A DNA stretch of 64,000 nt from Ichthyophis bannanicus (GCA_033557465.1 CM066043.1:107746278-107810277), one strand, 5' to 3'. Positions 12,066 to 23,994 are shown, counted from the first letter of the stretch. Notes: generated by a model not told the origin, from the letters alone. A program made the numbers and translations.

Positions 12066-13106
12066 GATTAGGTGTCAGCAGTTCCCAAAAGCTGAGAAGG
12101 TTACTAGAGTTTAAAACCTACTCTGCTAAAGAAAATATTGCCACTAAACCACCAAAAAGAATGTAACTTTGCTTTAAAAATATACCAGAACCCTTTTAAG
12201 AGCTCCCAGTCAGAGAGCTAGCAATTTAATAAAAATAAACCCTCAAATCCTTACCGTTGTTTGACCTGTAGAGCCCCTGTTTGGTATGCCTCAACAGGGC
12301 AGGGATTCAATGTGTTCCATGATACAAAGTGTGGGATTCAATGTGTTCCATGGTACAAAGTAGCACATGTTGAAAATGCGGCCATGCTAAAAATCATGTG
12401 CTACCTTAGTAGCGCAGGTTGGGGCAGAGACTGGGCAATTCTGGGGTGGAGCATCTACATCACAGGTAGGGTAGGCGTTTTTAGCACGTGCATCCCAACT
12501 ATGTAGCACTTAAAGTGTGTCACCTCAAAGGGTGGTAAGTGCACCCGCACTGATGGTGCCAAAAGTAACAAGCATGGGGGTGGTGTGACAGCCATGCTAG
12601 CAACATGAGGACATGCTGGGCAAGCCTCCATTTTTTAGGATGGATTGAGTGCCTGCCCTGCACTTGTTTCTGTGACTGATTGTGTGCTACTGGCATGATT
12701 CTTAGTAAATATGCCTCAGCAGTGCAGCATGATTAGCGTGCGGTAAATCCCATGCTAACCATTAGTGCACTTTAGTAAATAAGCCCCTAGATGTCTTAGG
12801 AAGACTATATAAGATTGTATAAGAAAATCCAGCCCTGGGGTGGATGGGGAGAAAGGGAGGGAGGGATGCAAATGTCTAAGGCCTGTAGACCATGTTTGAA
12901 TTGAGGGAAATCTCAGATCTCTTATTTATAAGGGTCAGACAGGGAAAACTGAGAAGCAAGACTCTAAAGCTAATAGTCAAATCTTTCAGTAATTACCAAT
13001 AGATTGTACGATAGAATGATGAGAGATAGATAGAAATTAGCAATACTGTCCTTTTGGAGACAGAAAGGGGCAAAGTTATGATTTTTTTCTTTTTCTCAAG
13101 TACGTA
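12066..13106. other. Unassigned segment with MITE-like end at 12,765-12,788
   Basis: No coding frame is supported. The stretch 12,490-12,788 contains GTGCTAA-type blocks and ends in CTTTAGTAAATAAGCCCC. That is the reverse complement of the GGGGC..TTTACTAAAG terminus seen elsewhere, so it is probably one end of a MITE. A near-duplicated phrase (ATTCAATGTGTTCCATG) occurs twice at about 12,306 and 12,336. Confidence 0.4.
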
Positions 13107-14884
13107 AGAATATAAGAACATAAGAAATGCCACACTGGGTCACACTAAGGTCCATCAAGTCCAGTATCTAATAGTGACCAATTCAGGTCACAAGTATTTG
13201 TCAGGTTCACAAAAAGGTGCATAGATTTCACAGTGCTTATCCAGGGGCAAGCAGTGGATTTCCCTGGTCCTCTTTAATAATGGTTTATGGACTTTTCCTC
13301 TAGGAACTTCTCCAAACCTTTTTAAATCCAGCTACACTAACAACTTTTACTACATCCTCCAGTAAGGAATTCCAGATTTTGATTATTCGTTGAGTGAAAA
13401 AATATTTTCTCTTATTAGTCCTAAATGGGCTACATTGTAGCAGCTTTACTGAGTGTACCCTAGTCTTTCTACTTTTTGAAGGAGTAAACAACAGATCTAC
13501 GTTTTCCCATTCCACACCATTCATTAATTTATAGACATCTATCATATCTCCCCTTAGTCGTCTCTTTTCCAGGTTGAAGAGCCATAACCTTTTAAGCTTC
13601 TCCTCATAGGGGTATCCTTCCACCCCCTTTACCATTTTGGTGGCTCTTCTCTGTACCTTTCCTAATTTTGCTATATCCTTTTTAAGATACAGCGACCAGA
13701 ATTGCAGACAATATTCAAGGTGCGGTCGCACCATGGAATGATACATTATAATATCCTTGGTTTTGTTCTGCATTCCTTTCCTTATGATTCCTAACATTCT
13801 ATTCGTTTTCTTGGCCGCCGCTGCACACTGAGCAGAGAGTTTCAATGTATTATCCATGATGCCTAAATCCTTTTTCTTGGTGATGGTTCCTAATCTGGAA
13901 CCTTGTATCGTGTAACAGTAGTTTGGGCTGTTGTTCCCTAAGTCTGGCATTATGAAAAACAAATAGCAGGTTGGACATCTGAGGTGGACGTCCAACCCAT
14001 GCTCAGCCCCGGAACGCAATTCTGGTCCAAGTGCTCCCTGCACATACACACTGTTTGTTCAGGGAGGGCTGGACAGGGACAGTAGTGGGTGGAACAGAGG
14101 TGGAATGGGGGAGTGGCTAGCTGCCGGGACGTACAGGGCCTATTCAGGTCAAGCCCCTGTATGTCCCCCGGTATTTAGCTGTACGCCAAAGGTGGAATAA
14201 GTCCCGGTTGCCCCCCACAGTGTGTGCAGCACTCCCCTGCAGCAAAGGCATCCACGATCCGGGCCATGGGGACCTCCAGTGTTGGCAGGATTGCAGTCTG
14301 AAGGGGCGGACTTGGCCTATGGCATTCTGAGCCACCAGATAGATGGCTCGTTGCCATGGCGCCAGGATGCCACTACTCCCGTGCCCTAGCAGTGGTGTTC
14401 TGGTGTCGGAATGGGCAGCTCCCCGTACGTCGATCTGCTTGGCATATGGGGAGTGCCTGGATGTCTGTGTTCCTGATTCTGCCATCATGGTTACGTCCGG
14501 GCCCTGCAGCTGCAGAATCTGGAACATCTCCAGCACATTTAGGTTTGTGCTGGGCTCAGAATCGGCCTCCACGTACATACCTTTGCGCTTGTCCACTTTA
14601 AATTTTGATTGCTATTTGGATGTCCAGTCTTCCAATTTATCAAGGTCCTCTTGCAATTTTTCACAATCCTCTTGGGTTTTAACAACTTTGATTAATTTTG
14701 TGTTATCTGCAAATTTGATCATCTCACTCATGCCCATTTCCAGGTCATTTATGAATATGTTAAATAGCAGCAGGCCCAGCACAGATCCCTGGGGTACTCC
14801 AGTATTCACCTTTCTCCATTGAGAAAATTGGCCATTAGCACTACTCTCTGCTTTTTCTCTTTTAACCAGTATATAACCATCCAG
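13107..14884 (-). mobile_element. CR1-a LINE fragment interrupted by a multi-hairpin element
   Basis: The 3' tail (TAAGAACATAAGAA on the plus strand at 13,107) and 3' UTR match CR1-a. The minus-strand translation at 13,300-13,935 gives the CR1 thumb and C-terminus ([58 protein letters not shown]). The translation at 14,612-14,884 gives motif B ([10 protein letters not shown]) and motif C with one change (FADNTKL instead of FADDTKL). The two parts would be contiguous but for the insertion at about 13,942-14,570. This is an old, inactive copy. Confidence 0.8.
13942..14570. repeat. Multi-hairpin (foldback) element, copy 1, diverged
   Basis: Inserted inside CR1 sequence. It shows the family's signature arms: TGGACATC..GGTGGACGTCC near 13,971, and GGGACGTACAGGGCC facing CCCCTGTATGTCCC (about 14,125-14,170). 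The right end reads as the reverse complement of GGAGGCCGATTCTGAG. The copy is more diverged than the others, and its boundaries are inferred from where the CR1 match stops and resumes. Confidence 0.55.
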
Positions 14885-14888
14885 AAAA

Positions 14889-15681
14889 CAGGCCCAGTAT
14901 TCAAAGGATTTATGTTCCTAATTTTGAGAGTTATGCTCCTAAATTGGCCTCTTTGAAAATTTACTGGGGCCGAGGGCCTAAATTTGTACTCAAAATTTCC
15001 ATAAACTCCAAAATTTAGAAGAATAAAAAGTGAGTGGCAACAGGGGAAGATTTAGAGTGGACGAAAAATGTTAGGTGTTTAGCACTGATTTTTAACACTA
15101 GACATAAATTAGGGGCCCGGTATTCATTTGCTGAAATATAACCCCGGAGATTCAATCCAGGGCCATATCTGGCCACTGGCATTAAATATGTGCGCACAGC
15201 ACAGAAGCTAACCATTCATTGGCAATATTCAGCCGCTGCCTGGTTAGCTCCGGTGGCGGAAATGAGGGCAGCTTTTGCTGTGCCTAACTTTCGCTGCTGA
15301 GGAATAACCAGACAGCAGCTGAATATTGTTGCTGCACGGTTATCCCTGGGTACCACCCCGACACGCCCTGATGATAAGCAGTTAGCCTTAGGGCATATAG
15401 TGGCATGACTCGGGGATATTTAGTGTCTCTGTGTTAGTGCCGCTGAATATCCCAGTTAGGGCATTTACATGGTTTACAGTTCTGTAAACTGTGTAAATGT
15501 CTTTGAATATTGGGTCCTAGGTTCATAAATCTAGGGAAATGAATGGCAGGCCCAATTTTATGTGCATATTTTTTTTTAAGCCCCTAAGTTAAGATGATTT
15601 TTTTGTTGAAAAGTTAGACGCCTAAGTTTGGTTGAAAATAGAGCACAAAATTGAGGAGCGTTTTTTTTGAAGATTGGGCCC
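14889..15681. repeat. MITE with GGCCCAGTATTCAAAG ends, containing a nested MITE
   Basis: The left end GGCCCAGTATTCAAAG (14,889) faces TTGAAGATTGGGCCC (15,667-15,681). Inside both ends are arms rich in 'CTCCTAAATT'-type sequence. A second, similar pair of ends, GGGCCCGGTATTCA at 15,114 and TGAATATTGGGTCC at about 15,505-15,518, bounds an inner element. No transposase is encoded. The GGGCC-type ends resemble PIF/Harbinger (Tourist-like) MITEs, but that is inference. Confidence 0.5.
15114..15518. repeat. Nested MITE with GGGCCCGGTATTCA ends
   Basis: The 14-bp imperfect terminal inverted repeats are GGGCCCGGTATTCA and, on the other strand, GGACCCAATATTCA. The interior has several short facing repeats, such as GGTTAGC / GCTAACC and AGCAGCTGAATATT against CAATATTCAGCCG. 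It appears to have inserted into the surrounding related MITE. No coding content. Confidence 0.5.
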
Positions 15682-17334
15682 AACTTGACAAAACATATAC
15701 GACAGCTATACAAGTAGGCATGGGCAGTAGAAAATTTAAAAGCAAAACCACAGCCAAGCAGTGAAATATCCAAAAGAAGCTGTAAAACTTAGTAGTTTGG
15801 AGACCCTTTTCCTCCGGTGCTTTGCTCCATGGGAAAGGTTTCCCAACCGGTTCTTACCATTTATCTCCCATTGCCTCAGATATCCATTTAGATTGTCAGC
15901 TTTTTAGGGAAGGGACATATTAGCTGAATACTTATCACCACTGGACAGCACGGCATATCTCCAGTAGCAGTTTGAAAATGGTAAGTATTATGACTCACAA
16001 GTGTAAAATCCTCTTATCAGACAACAAGGGCCATGTTTTGTAAATGTTAGCGCAAGCTATCTGCCCCGTACCTGTAGGAATCAATATGGATGTTGCAGCA
16101 GACAACACACGCTAACATTTAGTAAACACGGCCCTAAGATACTTCTCCAGTGTGATCACAGGATATGGATTAATTCCTCTTTACCAGACAGTTTTCCTTT
16201 CGTGCTCCTCTCAGTCATGAAGTCTGTTTTCAGCTACAGTACCTCCCAACCACATCCTAGGACAGGGATGGTGGTTGGGCCCCCTGTTAATCATTTGGAA
16301 CATGCCCCTCTATGCTTATAAAAATAAAGTTGCTTACCAGTAGCAAATGAAGGACACATTGTTGGTGAGCAAATCTGGACCACTTGCTCCCTATATTGGC
16401 AGTACTGAGTAAGAAGCTCATTTACTGGACGAAGAAGGAGAGTGGGAACCACTGGCCAGTGGTTTGTCACCATGGAAAATTATAGCAATGTACTCTTAAA
16501 ATACTGAAAACGCTTATACAGTGTGTCTTGCTTGTTAAGGCATGTGATAGTCTGGTAGCCAAATACATTTGAGTGAACATATGTGGAGTTAGAAGCCCAG
16601 TTAGTAGGACTGTATTCTTTAGCCTGCTCTCTGCGTAGCGCTACTCCCTGCTGATGTCAGAGGGGCTCACAGAGTATCCTGGTGCAGACAATATTTGGCC
16701 TGGATTTGGGTCTTCTATTAAGTGCCACTAACCAGTTAATGTGAGCTATAGCATATGTTAACTGGCCACTGTGAATGCTAAAAAGGGGGCATGCCAGCTA
16801 GCGACCACCAAGCGCACGTTCACTGGCACTTGTGTGCTAATGCGGACAGAGGGCAGGTCTGAGGCAGAGGGTGGGCATGGCAATGAACGTGGGTGCACCT
16901 AATAATATCTCTATGGGTATTGTTTGATGCTCCATGTTAACGTACTCGGTCGCAACTTAGCTGCTGGGAACTGCTGATCATATCCCCAACAGCTAACACG
17001 GAGACTTTGCACTAAATGTCCACGTTTGCAGCCCCGTAATGCTTTCACCGTGTGGCTCGGCACAGCCTCCTTCTGTGTGGGACTAGGGATTTTCTGCCTG
17101 TGATAGAGAGCTCAGTTTTTCTGCTCTGGGAGTTACAGGAATTGCACAAAGTGAGATAGGTCTTAAAGGCTAGTATAATTTGAGAAACCAAGAATTTGTT
17201 TTGTTACCCATAAGTGAAGCACTATGCTGTGTCTTGTCTGAGGGGTAATGAGAAGATTTTCTGGGAGGAATCTCTCGACCAAATTATGTTTAAAATGTCT
17301 GCAGGTGGGAGTGCTGTCCTGGCAGTTATAAAAC
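15682..17334. other. Unassigned segment with a short palindromic MITE
   Basis: Apart from the element at 16,028-16,135, I see no protein-like frames or terminal repeats. Small frames at 16,291-16,473 lack any domain. A GTGCTAA-type block around 16,740-16,840 hints at another decayed MITE. Confidence 0.35.
16028..16135. repeat. Short palindromic MITE (GGGCCATGTTT...AAACACGGCCC)
   Basis: The left end GGGCCATGTTTTGTAAATG continues into GTTAGCG and faces CGCTAACATTTAGTAAA and CACGGCCC at the right. Arms of about 26 bp match with a few differences. The whole element is about 108 bp, so it is almost all arm. Flanks read CAA and TAA, compatible with a degraded 3-bp TAA duplication of the Harbinger type, but this is weak. 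Confidence 0.55.
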
Positions 17335-17990
17335 TTGCTTGTGGAACTAGCATGGAGTCCTTTCTTGGCCGAAGCTCAGAGATGGACGCATGATTTGGGT
17401 ATTGATTTGGAGTCTCTGAATTCTGTGCAAATGTGTTTGCAGTGCAGTTTTTGGTTGAGAGTCTGGCATGGAAGGTGTTTCATTTTAAATTCATGTATCG
17501 GTTCTACAGGCACCTCAGAAAGAGCAAAGGTCACTGCTTTGAGCTCTAGTATTAAAGGTGGCTTTTTCTGAGGTACATACATGCTCTGTGATTGGACTTG
17601 CCCACGTATGAAAGAGCTTTGGGAATGTGTTTTTGGGCATGTGTCCAGATTGCTAGGGACCGAAGAGAAACCATGTGTGGCTGTATATCTTTTGGATATG
17701 ACTGATGACCTACCTCTGGGGTGTGGTATTGATATATAATTTGTAAGGCATGCTTAGTGGTATCCTCATCCAGTGGATGGAGAGTGAGCCCCCTCCCCCA
17801 TCGTTGCACTGCTGGAAACTGCATATGTATATGCTGATACGGATGGAACAGCTGAGAGCGCTGACAGCCAACAGAGCTAAAAAGAAACTCCTCAGCAACC
17901 ATTTGCGATGTCTCTTTCCCTGAGGTGTCATAGTGAGATACTTAATGCTGATAATGTTTATGCTCGGTCCAGATCATTACGAGAGCTGAG
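17335..17990 (+). pseudogene. L1/Tx1-like LINE ORF2 C-terminal remnant
   Basis: Plus-strand translation gives RWTHDLGIDLESL near 17,380. Further on there is a W-T-C-P-RMKELWECVFGHV block near 17,600 and LPLGCG near 17,715. These resemble the C-terminal cysteine region (H..W.CP...LW..V) of L1/Tx1 ORF2. Frameshifts separate them, and no other domain survives. The assignment rests on a short motif, so confidence is modest. Confidence 0.4.
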
Positions 17991-18766
17991 CAAAGAGGTT
18001 GGGATCTGAGTTAAGAGTTCATTGTAATAGCAATTGTAACTGAAACTGAGCGTTGAATGGCTAATGTTAGTGTTGTCTTGTCATAGATGAATAAAAAAAA
18101 TTGCACACAAAAATATTAACAATCTTTTTTCTATTTTTATTACGATAGTTTTAGTCCTAATACAAACCTCAGGGCTGGTGGTTATATCCTGCATAGAAGA
18201 GAATTAATTATGGACAGGAAAAGGTCACATTAGTCAACAAAATCTAGCTGTTGCCTCTATGTAAATTCTAGTGGAAAACACATCTAGACTTTGAAATGCG
18301 TCCAAGGATATTTTACGCTGATGAGTTATTAATAGGAGTTATTAATATTCTCTACTGGACAGTAAAATGTTCTGACTTAGCATCTCTCTGGTGTCCTCCT
18401 TCCTTTTCTTTTCCCAGGTCTTGCTTCTTTCTCTTTCTCTTTCCCAGTGTATATATTAATATGTTTCTCGTTTTATAATCTACCTTTCTACTTTCCTTCT
18501 TTAAGCCTAGTGGCGCTATACAAATAATGCACATTTTATTTATTTATAAAATGTATATACCACCTACTCTCCTTTTCTTGGTCCCCCTCCTCCTGTGCTC
18601 TCTTCAGTCACTTCATTCATTTCCTCCTATATTACCTGATTGGATTCCTTCCTCCCTCAGGCCTGCCACAATCCGGGGTCCTCGCTGTTTACAAGACTCC
18701 CAGGTCTTTTCTTCTTCTCCTTCCATCTTATACTCAGTCATCTCTCTTTCTATACTCCCCCTATCA
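17991..18766. other. Unassigned segment; polypyrimidine-rich, LINE-tail-like end at 18,530-18,570
   Basis: No gene. Around 18,395-18,450 and 18,560-18,760 the plus strand is strongly pyrimidine-rich. A TTATTTATTTATAAAATGTATATACCACCT segment near 18,535-18,566 resembles the reverse complement of an L2-type 3' end. Confidence 0.4.
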
Positions 18767-18783
18767 TAAGAACATAAGAACAT

Positions 18784-19160
18784 TGGTGAGTTCCGTCATA
18801 AACTAAAGACCTACCTCTTAGAGCACTTCGATCAGATACCTACTGACTTACTTGTCCTACCTCCAACTGACAAAATCCCACTTTATCTTTCATATCTCCT
18901 ACCTGTTTAAATGTTCATCCATACCTCCACTATTACACATTACCAGTTATGCACCCTACCCCATTTCTTTACTGGTTGTCCATTAATTTTGTTGCATGTA
19001 CTTACTTTATCTAAGCTTCATGTTGATTTACCATTGGTTAATCATTAAATGTGTTATCTTTGTTCCATGTAAAGTGATGTTGTTATGCTGCTAACCTTTT
19101 CCATGTAAAATGTTATGACTGGTAGATACAGCGGTATAAAATCACTGATAAATAAATAAA
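18784..19160 (+). mobile_element. L2-type LINE 3' end (truncated)
   Basis: It encodes the last residues of an L2-type ORF (RKLKTYLLEHFD near 18,793), then a 3' UTR ending in GATACAGCGGTATAAAATC and an AAATAAATAAA tail. It interrupts the CATAAGAA repeat tail of the surrounding CR1, which resumes at 19,161. The copy is strongly 5'-truncated. Confidence 0.7.
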
Positions 19161-19777
19161 CATAAGATATGCCATACTGGGTCAGACCAAGATCCATCAA
19201 GCCCAGTATCCTTTTTCCAACAGTGGCCAATCCAGGTCACAAGTACCTGGCAGATTCCCAAAAAAGGAACACAGGTTCCACAATGCTCGTCCTGTGGTAA
19301 GCAATGGATTTCCTGGGTCCTCTTTAATAATGGTTTATGGACCTTTCCTCCAGGAACTTGTCCAAACCTTTTTTAAACCCAGCTACATGCTCCAGTAATG
19401 AATTCCAGAGTTTGATTACGTATTGAGTAAAAAATATATATATATATTTTCTCTTATTAGTCTTAAATGGGTTACATTGTAGCTTCATTGCGTGTCTTCT
19501 AGTCTTTCTACTTTTTAATGGCATAAACAACTGATCTACGTTAACTCATTACACTCCAATCAATAATTTATAAACCTCTATCATATCTCTCCTCAACCAT
19601 TTATTTTCCAAGTTGAAGAGCCCTAACCTTTTAAGCCTTTCCTCATCCCCTTTACCATTTTGGTGGCCCTTCTTTGTACCTTTTCTAATTCTGCTATATC
19701 CTTTTTAAGATACGGCAACCAGAATTGCACACAATATTCAAGGTGTGGTCGCACCATGGATACAGAGGCATTATAAT

Positions 19778-19907
19778 TCCATCTGTTCTATGTAAAACGA
19801 CTAGGTATGCTATTTCACATACCATATAATTTACTGTTCATTGTAAACCGCACTTGATACTTGGGAAAGAGCGGTATAGAAATAAGTGTTAAATAAATAA
19901 ATAAATA
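19778..19907 (+). mobile_element. L2-type LINE tail, about 130 bp
   Basis: Only the 3' UTR is present: TTCATTGTAAACCGCAC, GAGCGGTATAGAAA and a (AAAT)n tail. It breaks the CR1 sequence GCATTATAAT/ATCCTTGG; ATAAT is present at both edges, a possible 5-bp target duplication, although the A/T-rich tail makes this ambiguous. Confidence 0.7.
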
Positions 19908-20508
19908 ATATCCTTGGTTTTATTCTCCATTCCTTTCCTTATGATTCCTAGCATTCTATTTGCTTTCTTGGCCGCTGTTGCACACTGGGTGGAGGGTTTC
20001 AACATATTATCCACGATGCACCTAAATATTTTTCCTGGCTGGTGGTTTCTAAGGTGGTACCTTGCATCATGTAACCAAAGTTTGGGTTGTTTTTTCCTAG
20101 GTGCATAACTTTGCATTTGTCCGTATTCAATTTCATCTGCCATTTGGATGCCCAGTCTTCCAATCTATCAAGGTCCTCTTGCAATTTTTCACAATCCCCT
20201 TGGGTTTTAACAACTTTGATTAATTTTGTGTCATCTGCAAATTTGATCATTTCACTTATTCCCATTTTCAGGTCATTTATGAATATGTTAAAAAGCAGTG
20301 GGCCCATCACAGATCCCTGCAGTACTCCACTATTTACTTTTCTCCATTGAGAAAATTGGCCATTTAGCCCTACTCTCTACTTCCTATCTTTTATCCAGTT
20401 CCTGATCCACAATACTACACTGCCTCTAATCCCATAACTTTTTAATTTTACCAGGAGTCTCTCATAAGGGACCTTGTGTAAGGCTTTCTAAAAATCCAGA
20501 TACACTAT

Positions 20509-21005
20509 GGGCCCGACTCTGAGATGTGGCTTGCGGGACGTGCAGCCCTGCAAGACGTCCCTGCTCAATTCCCCTTTCAGCTCTCTCCATACATCCTGAG
20601 CATGAGGACAAGGAAAGCCGATGGGGGATGGGATCAGGGTGGAGCGGGGACAGGCCAGCCCGGCAGGATGTACTGGGCCGATTCAGGTCACGGCCCTGTA
20701 CATCCTGCCGGGCCCATGGAGACATTCTGCTTATTCCACTTTAAAGGTGGAATACACAGCAAAAACCCGTCAATCGGGCCTGGGGATCTCCCACGGGTCT
20801 GGGGCCAGATGCAGGGGGGTCCCCGCCACCTTATTCAGGCCATGGCAGACCAGCCGTGGGTCAGGTGGTGGGGAAAAGGAGGGCCGAGGCCACGAGAGTC
20901 AGGGGTGCCTGCAGGGAGGACGTCCCCACAGGCGACAGGGGGCTTGCCAGGCCGTCCTCGGACAGCCCGGACAGCCCGGATGTGCCCCTACCTGAATCAG
21001 GCTCC
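20509..21005. repeat. Multi-hairpin (foldback) element, copy 2
   Basis: It begins GGGCCCGACTCTGAG and ends as the reverse complement of GGAGCCTGATTCAG. It contains the hairpin CAGGATGTACTGGGCCG facing CGGCCCTGTACATCCTG (about 20,662-20,710) and TTATTCCACTTTAAAGGTGGAA. It lies in CR1 sequence (ATCCAGATACACTAT before, ATCAACTGGCTCACC after). No coding capacity; long frames here only reflect GC-rich composition. Confidence 0.7.
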
Positions 21006-21292
21006 ACATCAACTGGCTCACCTTTGTCTACCTGTTTATTCACACCTTCAAAAAAATATAACAGATTAGTAAGACAAGACTTTCCTTGGCAAAATCCATG
21101 TTAACTTTCTCCCATTAAACTATGACCATGATCAGTAATTTTATTCTTTATAATGATTTCTACTTTTCCTTGTAGTGACGTCAGACTCACCGGTCTGCAG
21201 TTTCCCTGATTACCCCTTGAACCCTTTTTAAATATTGGCGTTACATTGGCTGTTCTTCACTGTTCAGGTACTACAGATAATTTTAAAGATAG

Positions 21293-21410
21293 CACAGGTA
21301 CACTACCAAAAAACTGCCTCCAGTTTTGCAACTGATTCCTATAGATTTTGGGGTGCTGAATCCAGGAAAAATAGCCAAAATGTTCCATCACGTCACGTTT
21401 TCTTGCAAAA
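21293..21410 (+). repeat. Left terminal inverted repeat of the 2.84-kb DNA transposon
   Basis: It starts CACAGGTACACTACC, then AAACTGCCTC, TTTTGGGGTGCTGAATCC and TGTTCCATCACGTCACG. Each block has a counterpart in reverse order at the right end. The first 13 bases are identical to the other end, and spacing then differs because of an A/T run at the right end. Confidence 0.8.
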
Positions 21411-21796
21411 TTAGATTTCTTACCCATATAAGGAATGATCACATAATTTCTTTTTAGCCGACTGCAGTTTATTTTCTTGGCCCAAAATAGAGGTTGTAAT
21501 GGTTAACTAACTAGAAACACTCCCTCATGATATTTTAGAGTGTTTTGTATTCATTTTATACATTAACAGGACAATTGGGAGGCGGGGGGCTAAATCCAGT
21601 ACTCGCGCTGGCGCATGTTCTTTCCTGTTCGCCTCGCCTCGTTCGCTCGCTCAAACACGGTGGTTGCGACATGAACGTTCCTGTCAAATTTCAGTTTCTT
21701 GCAAGTTCATTATTACCTTTTGTTTGCTCAGTCGTAATCCAGCTTTATTCCGAAGTGGTTCACTACAGTTGTAGTTTGCAGTGCTGTGTATTTGTG

Positions 21797-23524
21797 ATGG
21801 CTCACAGAGCCAGAGGTTGCGTCAACTCTCCGGACAGTTTTTGTTTTATTTGTGGGGAATATACCGTGAAAAAGCGGCAGAGGAACATTTCTGCATTTAT
21901 TAAAAAAGTATATTTCGCCTATTTCGGTTTGAAGTTAGGCGATCAAGACAAACCGTGGGCTCCTCACAAAGTGTGCAAGACATGTGAGGAAGATCTACGC
22001 TTATGGATGAAAGGTAAAAAACAAGCATTTCGTTTCGGAATACCTATGATGTGGCGTGAACAAAGAGACCACAGCAGTGACTGCTATTTTTGCTCTTGCA
22101 TTGTGAAAGGATACAACTTAAAAAATAAGAATGTAATAAGATACCCCAACCTTCCCTCAGCAATTAGGCCTATGCCTCATAGCAACGAAGTACCTGTGCC
22201 TGAACCACCAAAATCTTTGGATCATATTTGTGTGGACGGTTCTGATCATGATGAGACTCATCAGATGGCTTTTCCCGATGAGTCCAGTACTTCCGAGTTT
22301 GAAACTGAACCAGATCCGAAACCTGAACTTTTCTCTCAAGCTGAATTGAATGATTTAGTCCGGGATTTAGGACTTCCAAAAGATGCTGCCCAACTGCTAG
22401 GTTCTCGGCTTAAACAGAAAAATCTATTGTCACCAGGAACAACTTTTTATTGGTACCGCAACCGCGAGACACAATTTTTGAAGTATTTCAGCAAAGAGGA
22501 AGATTTGGTATTTTGCAACGATATATACGGAGTGATGGAAAAGTTTAAACTCAAGTATGATCCTGCTGAATGGCGGCTGTTCATTGATTCGTCAAAAGAC
22601 AGCATAAAAGGTGTTCTTCTTCATAATGGCAAAACATTCGCTTCAGTTCCTATTGCTCACTCTGTTATTCTCCAAGAAAAATACAAGAATTTGGCCCTGA
22701 TTCTTCAGAAGATTCGTTATGATGAGCATAAGTGGATGATTTGTGGAGACTTTAAAATTCTATCCATGCTATTAGGGCAGCAATCCGGTTTCACCAAATA
22801 TCCCTGCTTCCTTTGCTGGTGGGATAGCCGGGCCCGCGACCTACACTGGGGGAAAAAAGACTGGCCAATTCGGGAGTATTTGAGACCCGGTGAGAAAAAT
22901 GTTCTTCATGAGAGCTTGGTACCTCGTGATAAAATTCTATTACCACCTCTCCACATTAAGTTGGGTCTCATTAAGCAATTCATCAAGTCCCTTCCAAAAG
23001 ATGGTGAGTGCTTTCGGTACCTTTGCTCAAAGTTCCCCCGACTTTCTGAAGCAAAGCTAAAGGAAGGAGTGTTTGTTGGCCCTGATATAAGGAAACTCAT
23101 TTCAGATGGAGCATTCGCTGAAACGATGTCTGAGAAGGAAAAAGAAGCCTGGGATTCCTTCAAGGATGTTGTTCTCAAATTCTTGGGGAACAGACGGGAT
23201 GAGAACTATAAGGATATTGTTGCCAGGATGCTCAATGCCTTCAAAGAACAAGGCTGTAACATGAGCCTGAAAGTCCATTTCTTGCACTCCCATGTGAACT
23301 ACTTTCCCGAAAACTTGGGGGCGTACAGTGAAGAACAAGGTGAAAGGTTTCACCAGGACATCAAGGACGCAGAGAGAAGGTACCAAGGAAGATGGAACAC
23401 CACTATGATGGCTGATTTCTGCTGGTTGCTGCTGCGGGAAACCCCAGATGAAAAATACGCCAAGCAGCGCACCAAGAGAAGCATTCGGGGGAAGAAGAAA
23501 CGGGCCCACCAGGAGATTGATTGA
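21797..23524 (+). CDS. Transposase-like protein of unplaced family, 575 aa
   Basis: The open frame runs from 21,545, but the upstream part has no conserved look. ATG at 21,797 gives a start just before a cysteine-rich domain, so I prefer it. Residues 1-95 carry three paired-cysteine motifs (CFIC, CKTC, CYFC) and a WREQRDH block, probably a zinc-binding DNA-recognition region. Next comes an acidic serine-rich spacer. A catalytic-looking core follows with FIDSSKDSIKGVLLH, WMICGDFKI, CFLCWWDSRARDLHW, PLHIKLGLIKQF, HFLHSHVNYFPENLGA and EEQGERFHQDIKDAERRYQG. The conserved D, D, C-x2-C, H and E residues would suit a DDE-type transposase. The C-terminus is basic (KRSIRGKKKR), NLS-like. I recall similar unnamed proteins from arthropods and cnidarians, but this is memory and not a search. 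No stop or frameshift is seen. Confidence 0.75.
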   Translation: MAHRARGCVNSPDSFCFICGEYTVKKRQRNISAFIKKVYFAYFGLKLGDQDKPWAPHKVCKTCEEDLRLWMKGKKQAFRFGIPMMWREQRDHSSDCYFCSCIVKGYNLKNKNVIRYPNLPSAIRPMPHSNEVPVPEPPKSLDHICVDGSDHDETHQMAFPDESSTSEFETEPDPKPELFSQAELNDLVRDLGLPKDAAQLLGSRLKQKNLLSPGTTFYWYRNRETQFLKYFSKEEDLVFCNDIYGVMEKFKLKYDPAEWRLFIDSSKDSIKGVLLHNGKTFASVPIAHSVILQEKYKNLALILQKIRYDEHKWMICGDFKILSMLLGQQSGFTKYPCFLCWWDSRARDLHWGKKDWPIREYLRPGEKNVLHESLVPRDKILLPPLHIKLGLIKQFIKSLPKDGECFRYLCSKFPRLSEAKLKEGVFVGPDIRKLISDGAFAETMSEKEKEAWDSFKDVVLKFLGNRRDENYKDIVARMLNAFKEQGCNMSLKVHFLHSHVNYFPENLGAYSEEQGERFHQDIKDAERRYQGRWNTTMMADFCWLLLRETPDEKYAKQRTKRSIRGKKKRAHQEID

Positions 23525-23994
23525 CCCAAGAATGACTTTAAAATATAAACTGTGTTGACAAATATCGTGTTTTTACTAAACTTTGAAATAAAAATTTGCT
23601 AGTTATTACCACAGTGTCGGATCTCATTTATTAGAATTTTATTTTCACACCATCGGGTGTTTGTCTTCATGTATTGTAATGGTGCGGTTTGTGTTTTCTA
23701 TTCTTACATACATACCTGTACAACATTTTTTGCACATTTCTTTGCTTTGCTTTGTGTCTCACCTCGCTCTTATATGCTCAATGTTTGTGCACATGTATGT
23801 GGCTGTTTTAAGTGCAGACAATTTTGCTACCATCACAGTGTGTTTTGTTGACATTACTCTATTCTTATGTGCTGCCTTGTTACAATTTTCTTTATTCTTA
23901 TTTGAATAACTACTAAACAATTAGTATAAAGAATTCATCCAAGAAACTTTTATCTCGATCGCACTCAATCTGAAACGTTCACCTCAAACTGCTA

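Noticed and set aside
20524..21069. Long GC-rich frames (up to 181 aa) on the plus strand
   Set aside because: They lie within multi-hairpin copy 2 and reflect GC-rich inverted repeats; several overlapping frames are open at once and none shows a domain.
21545..21796. Upstream 84-residue extension of the transposon protein
   Set aside because: It is open but lacks conserved character and covers TIR-proximal sequence; the ATG at 21,797 directly precedes the first cysteine domain.
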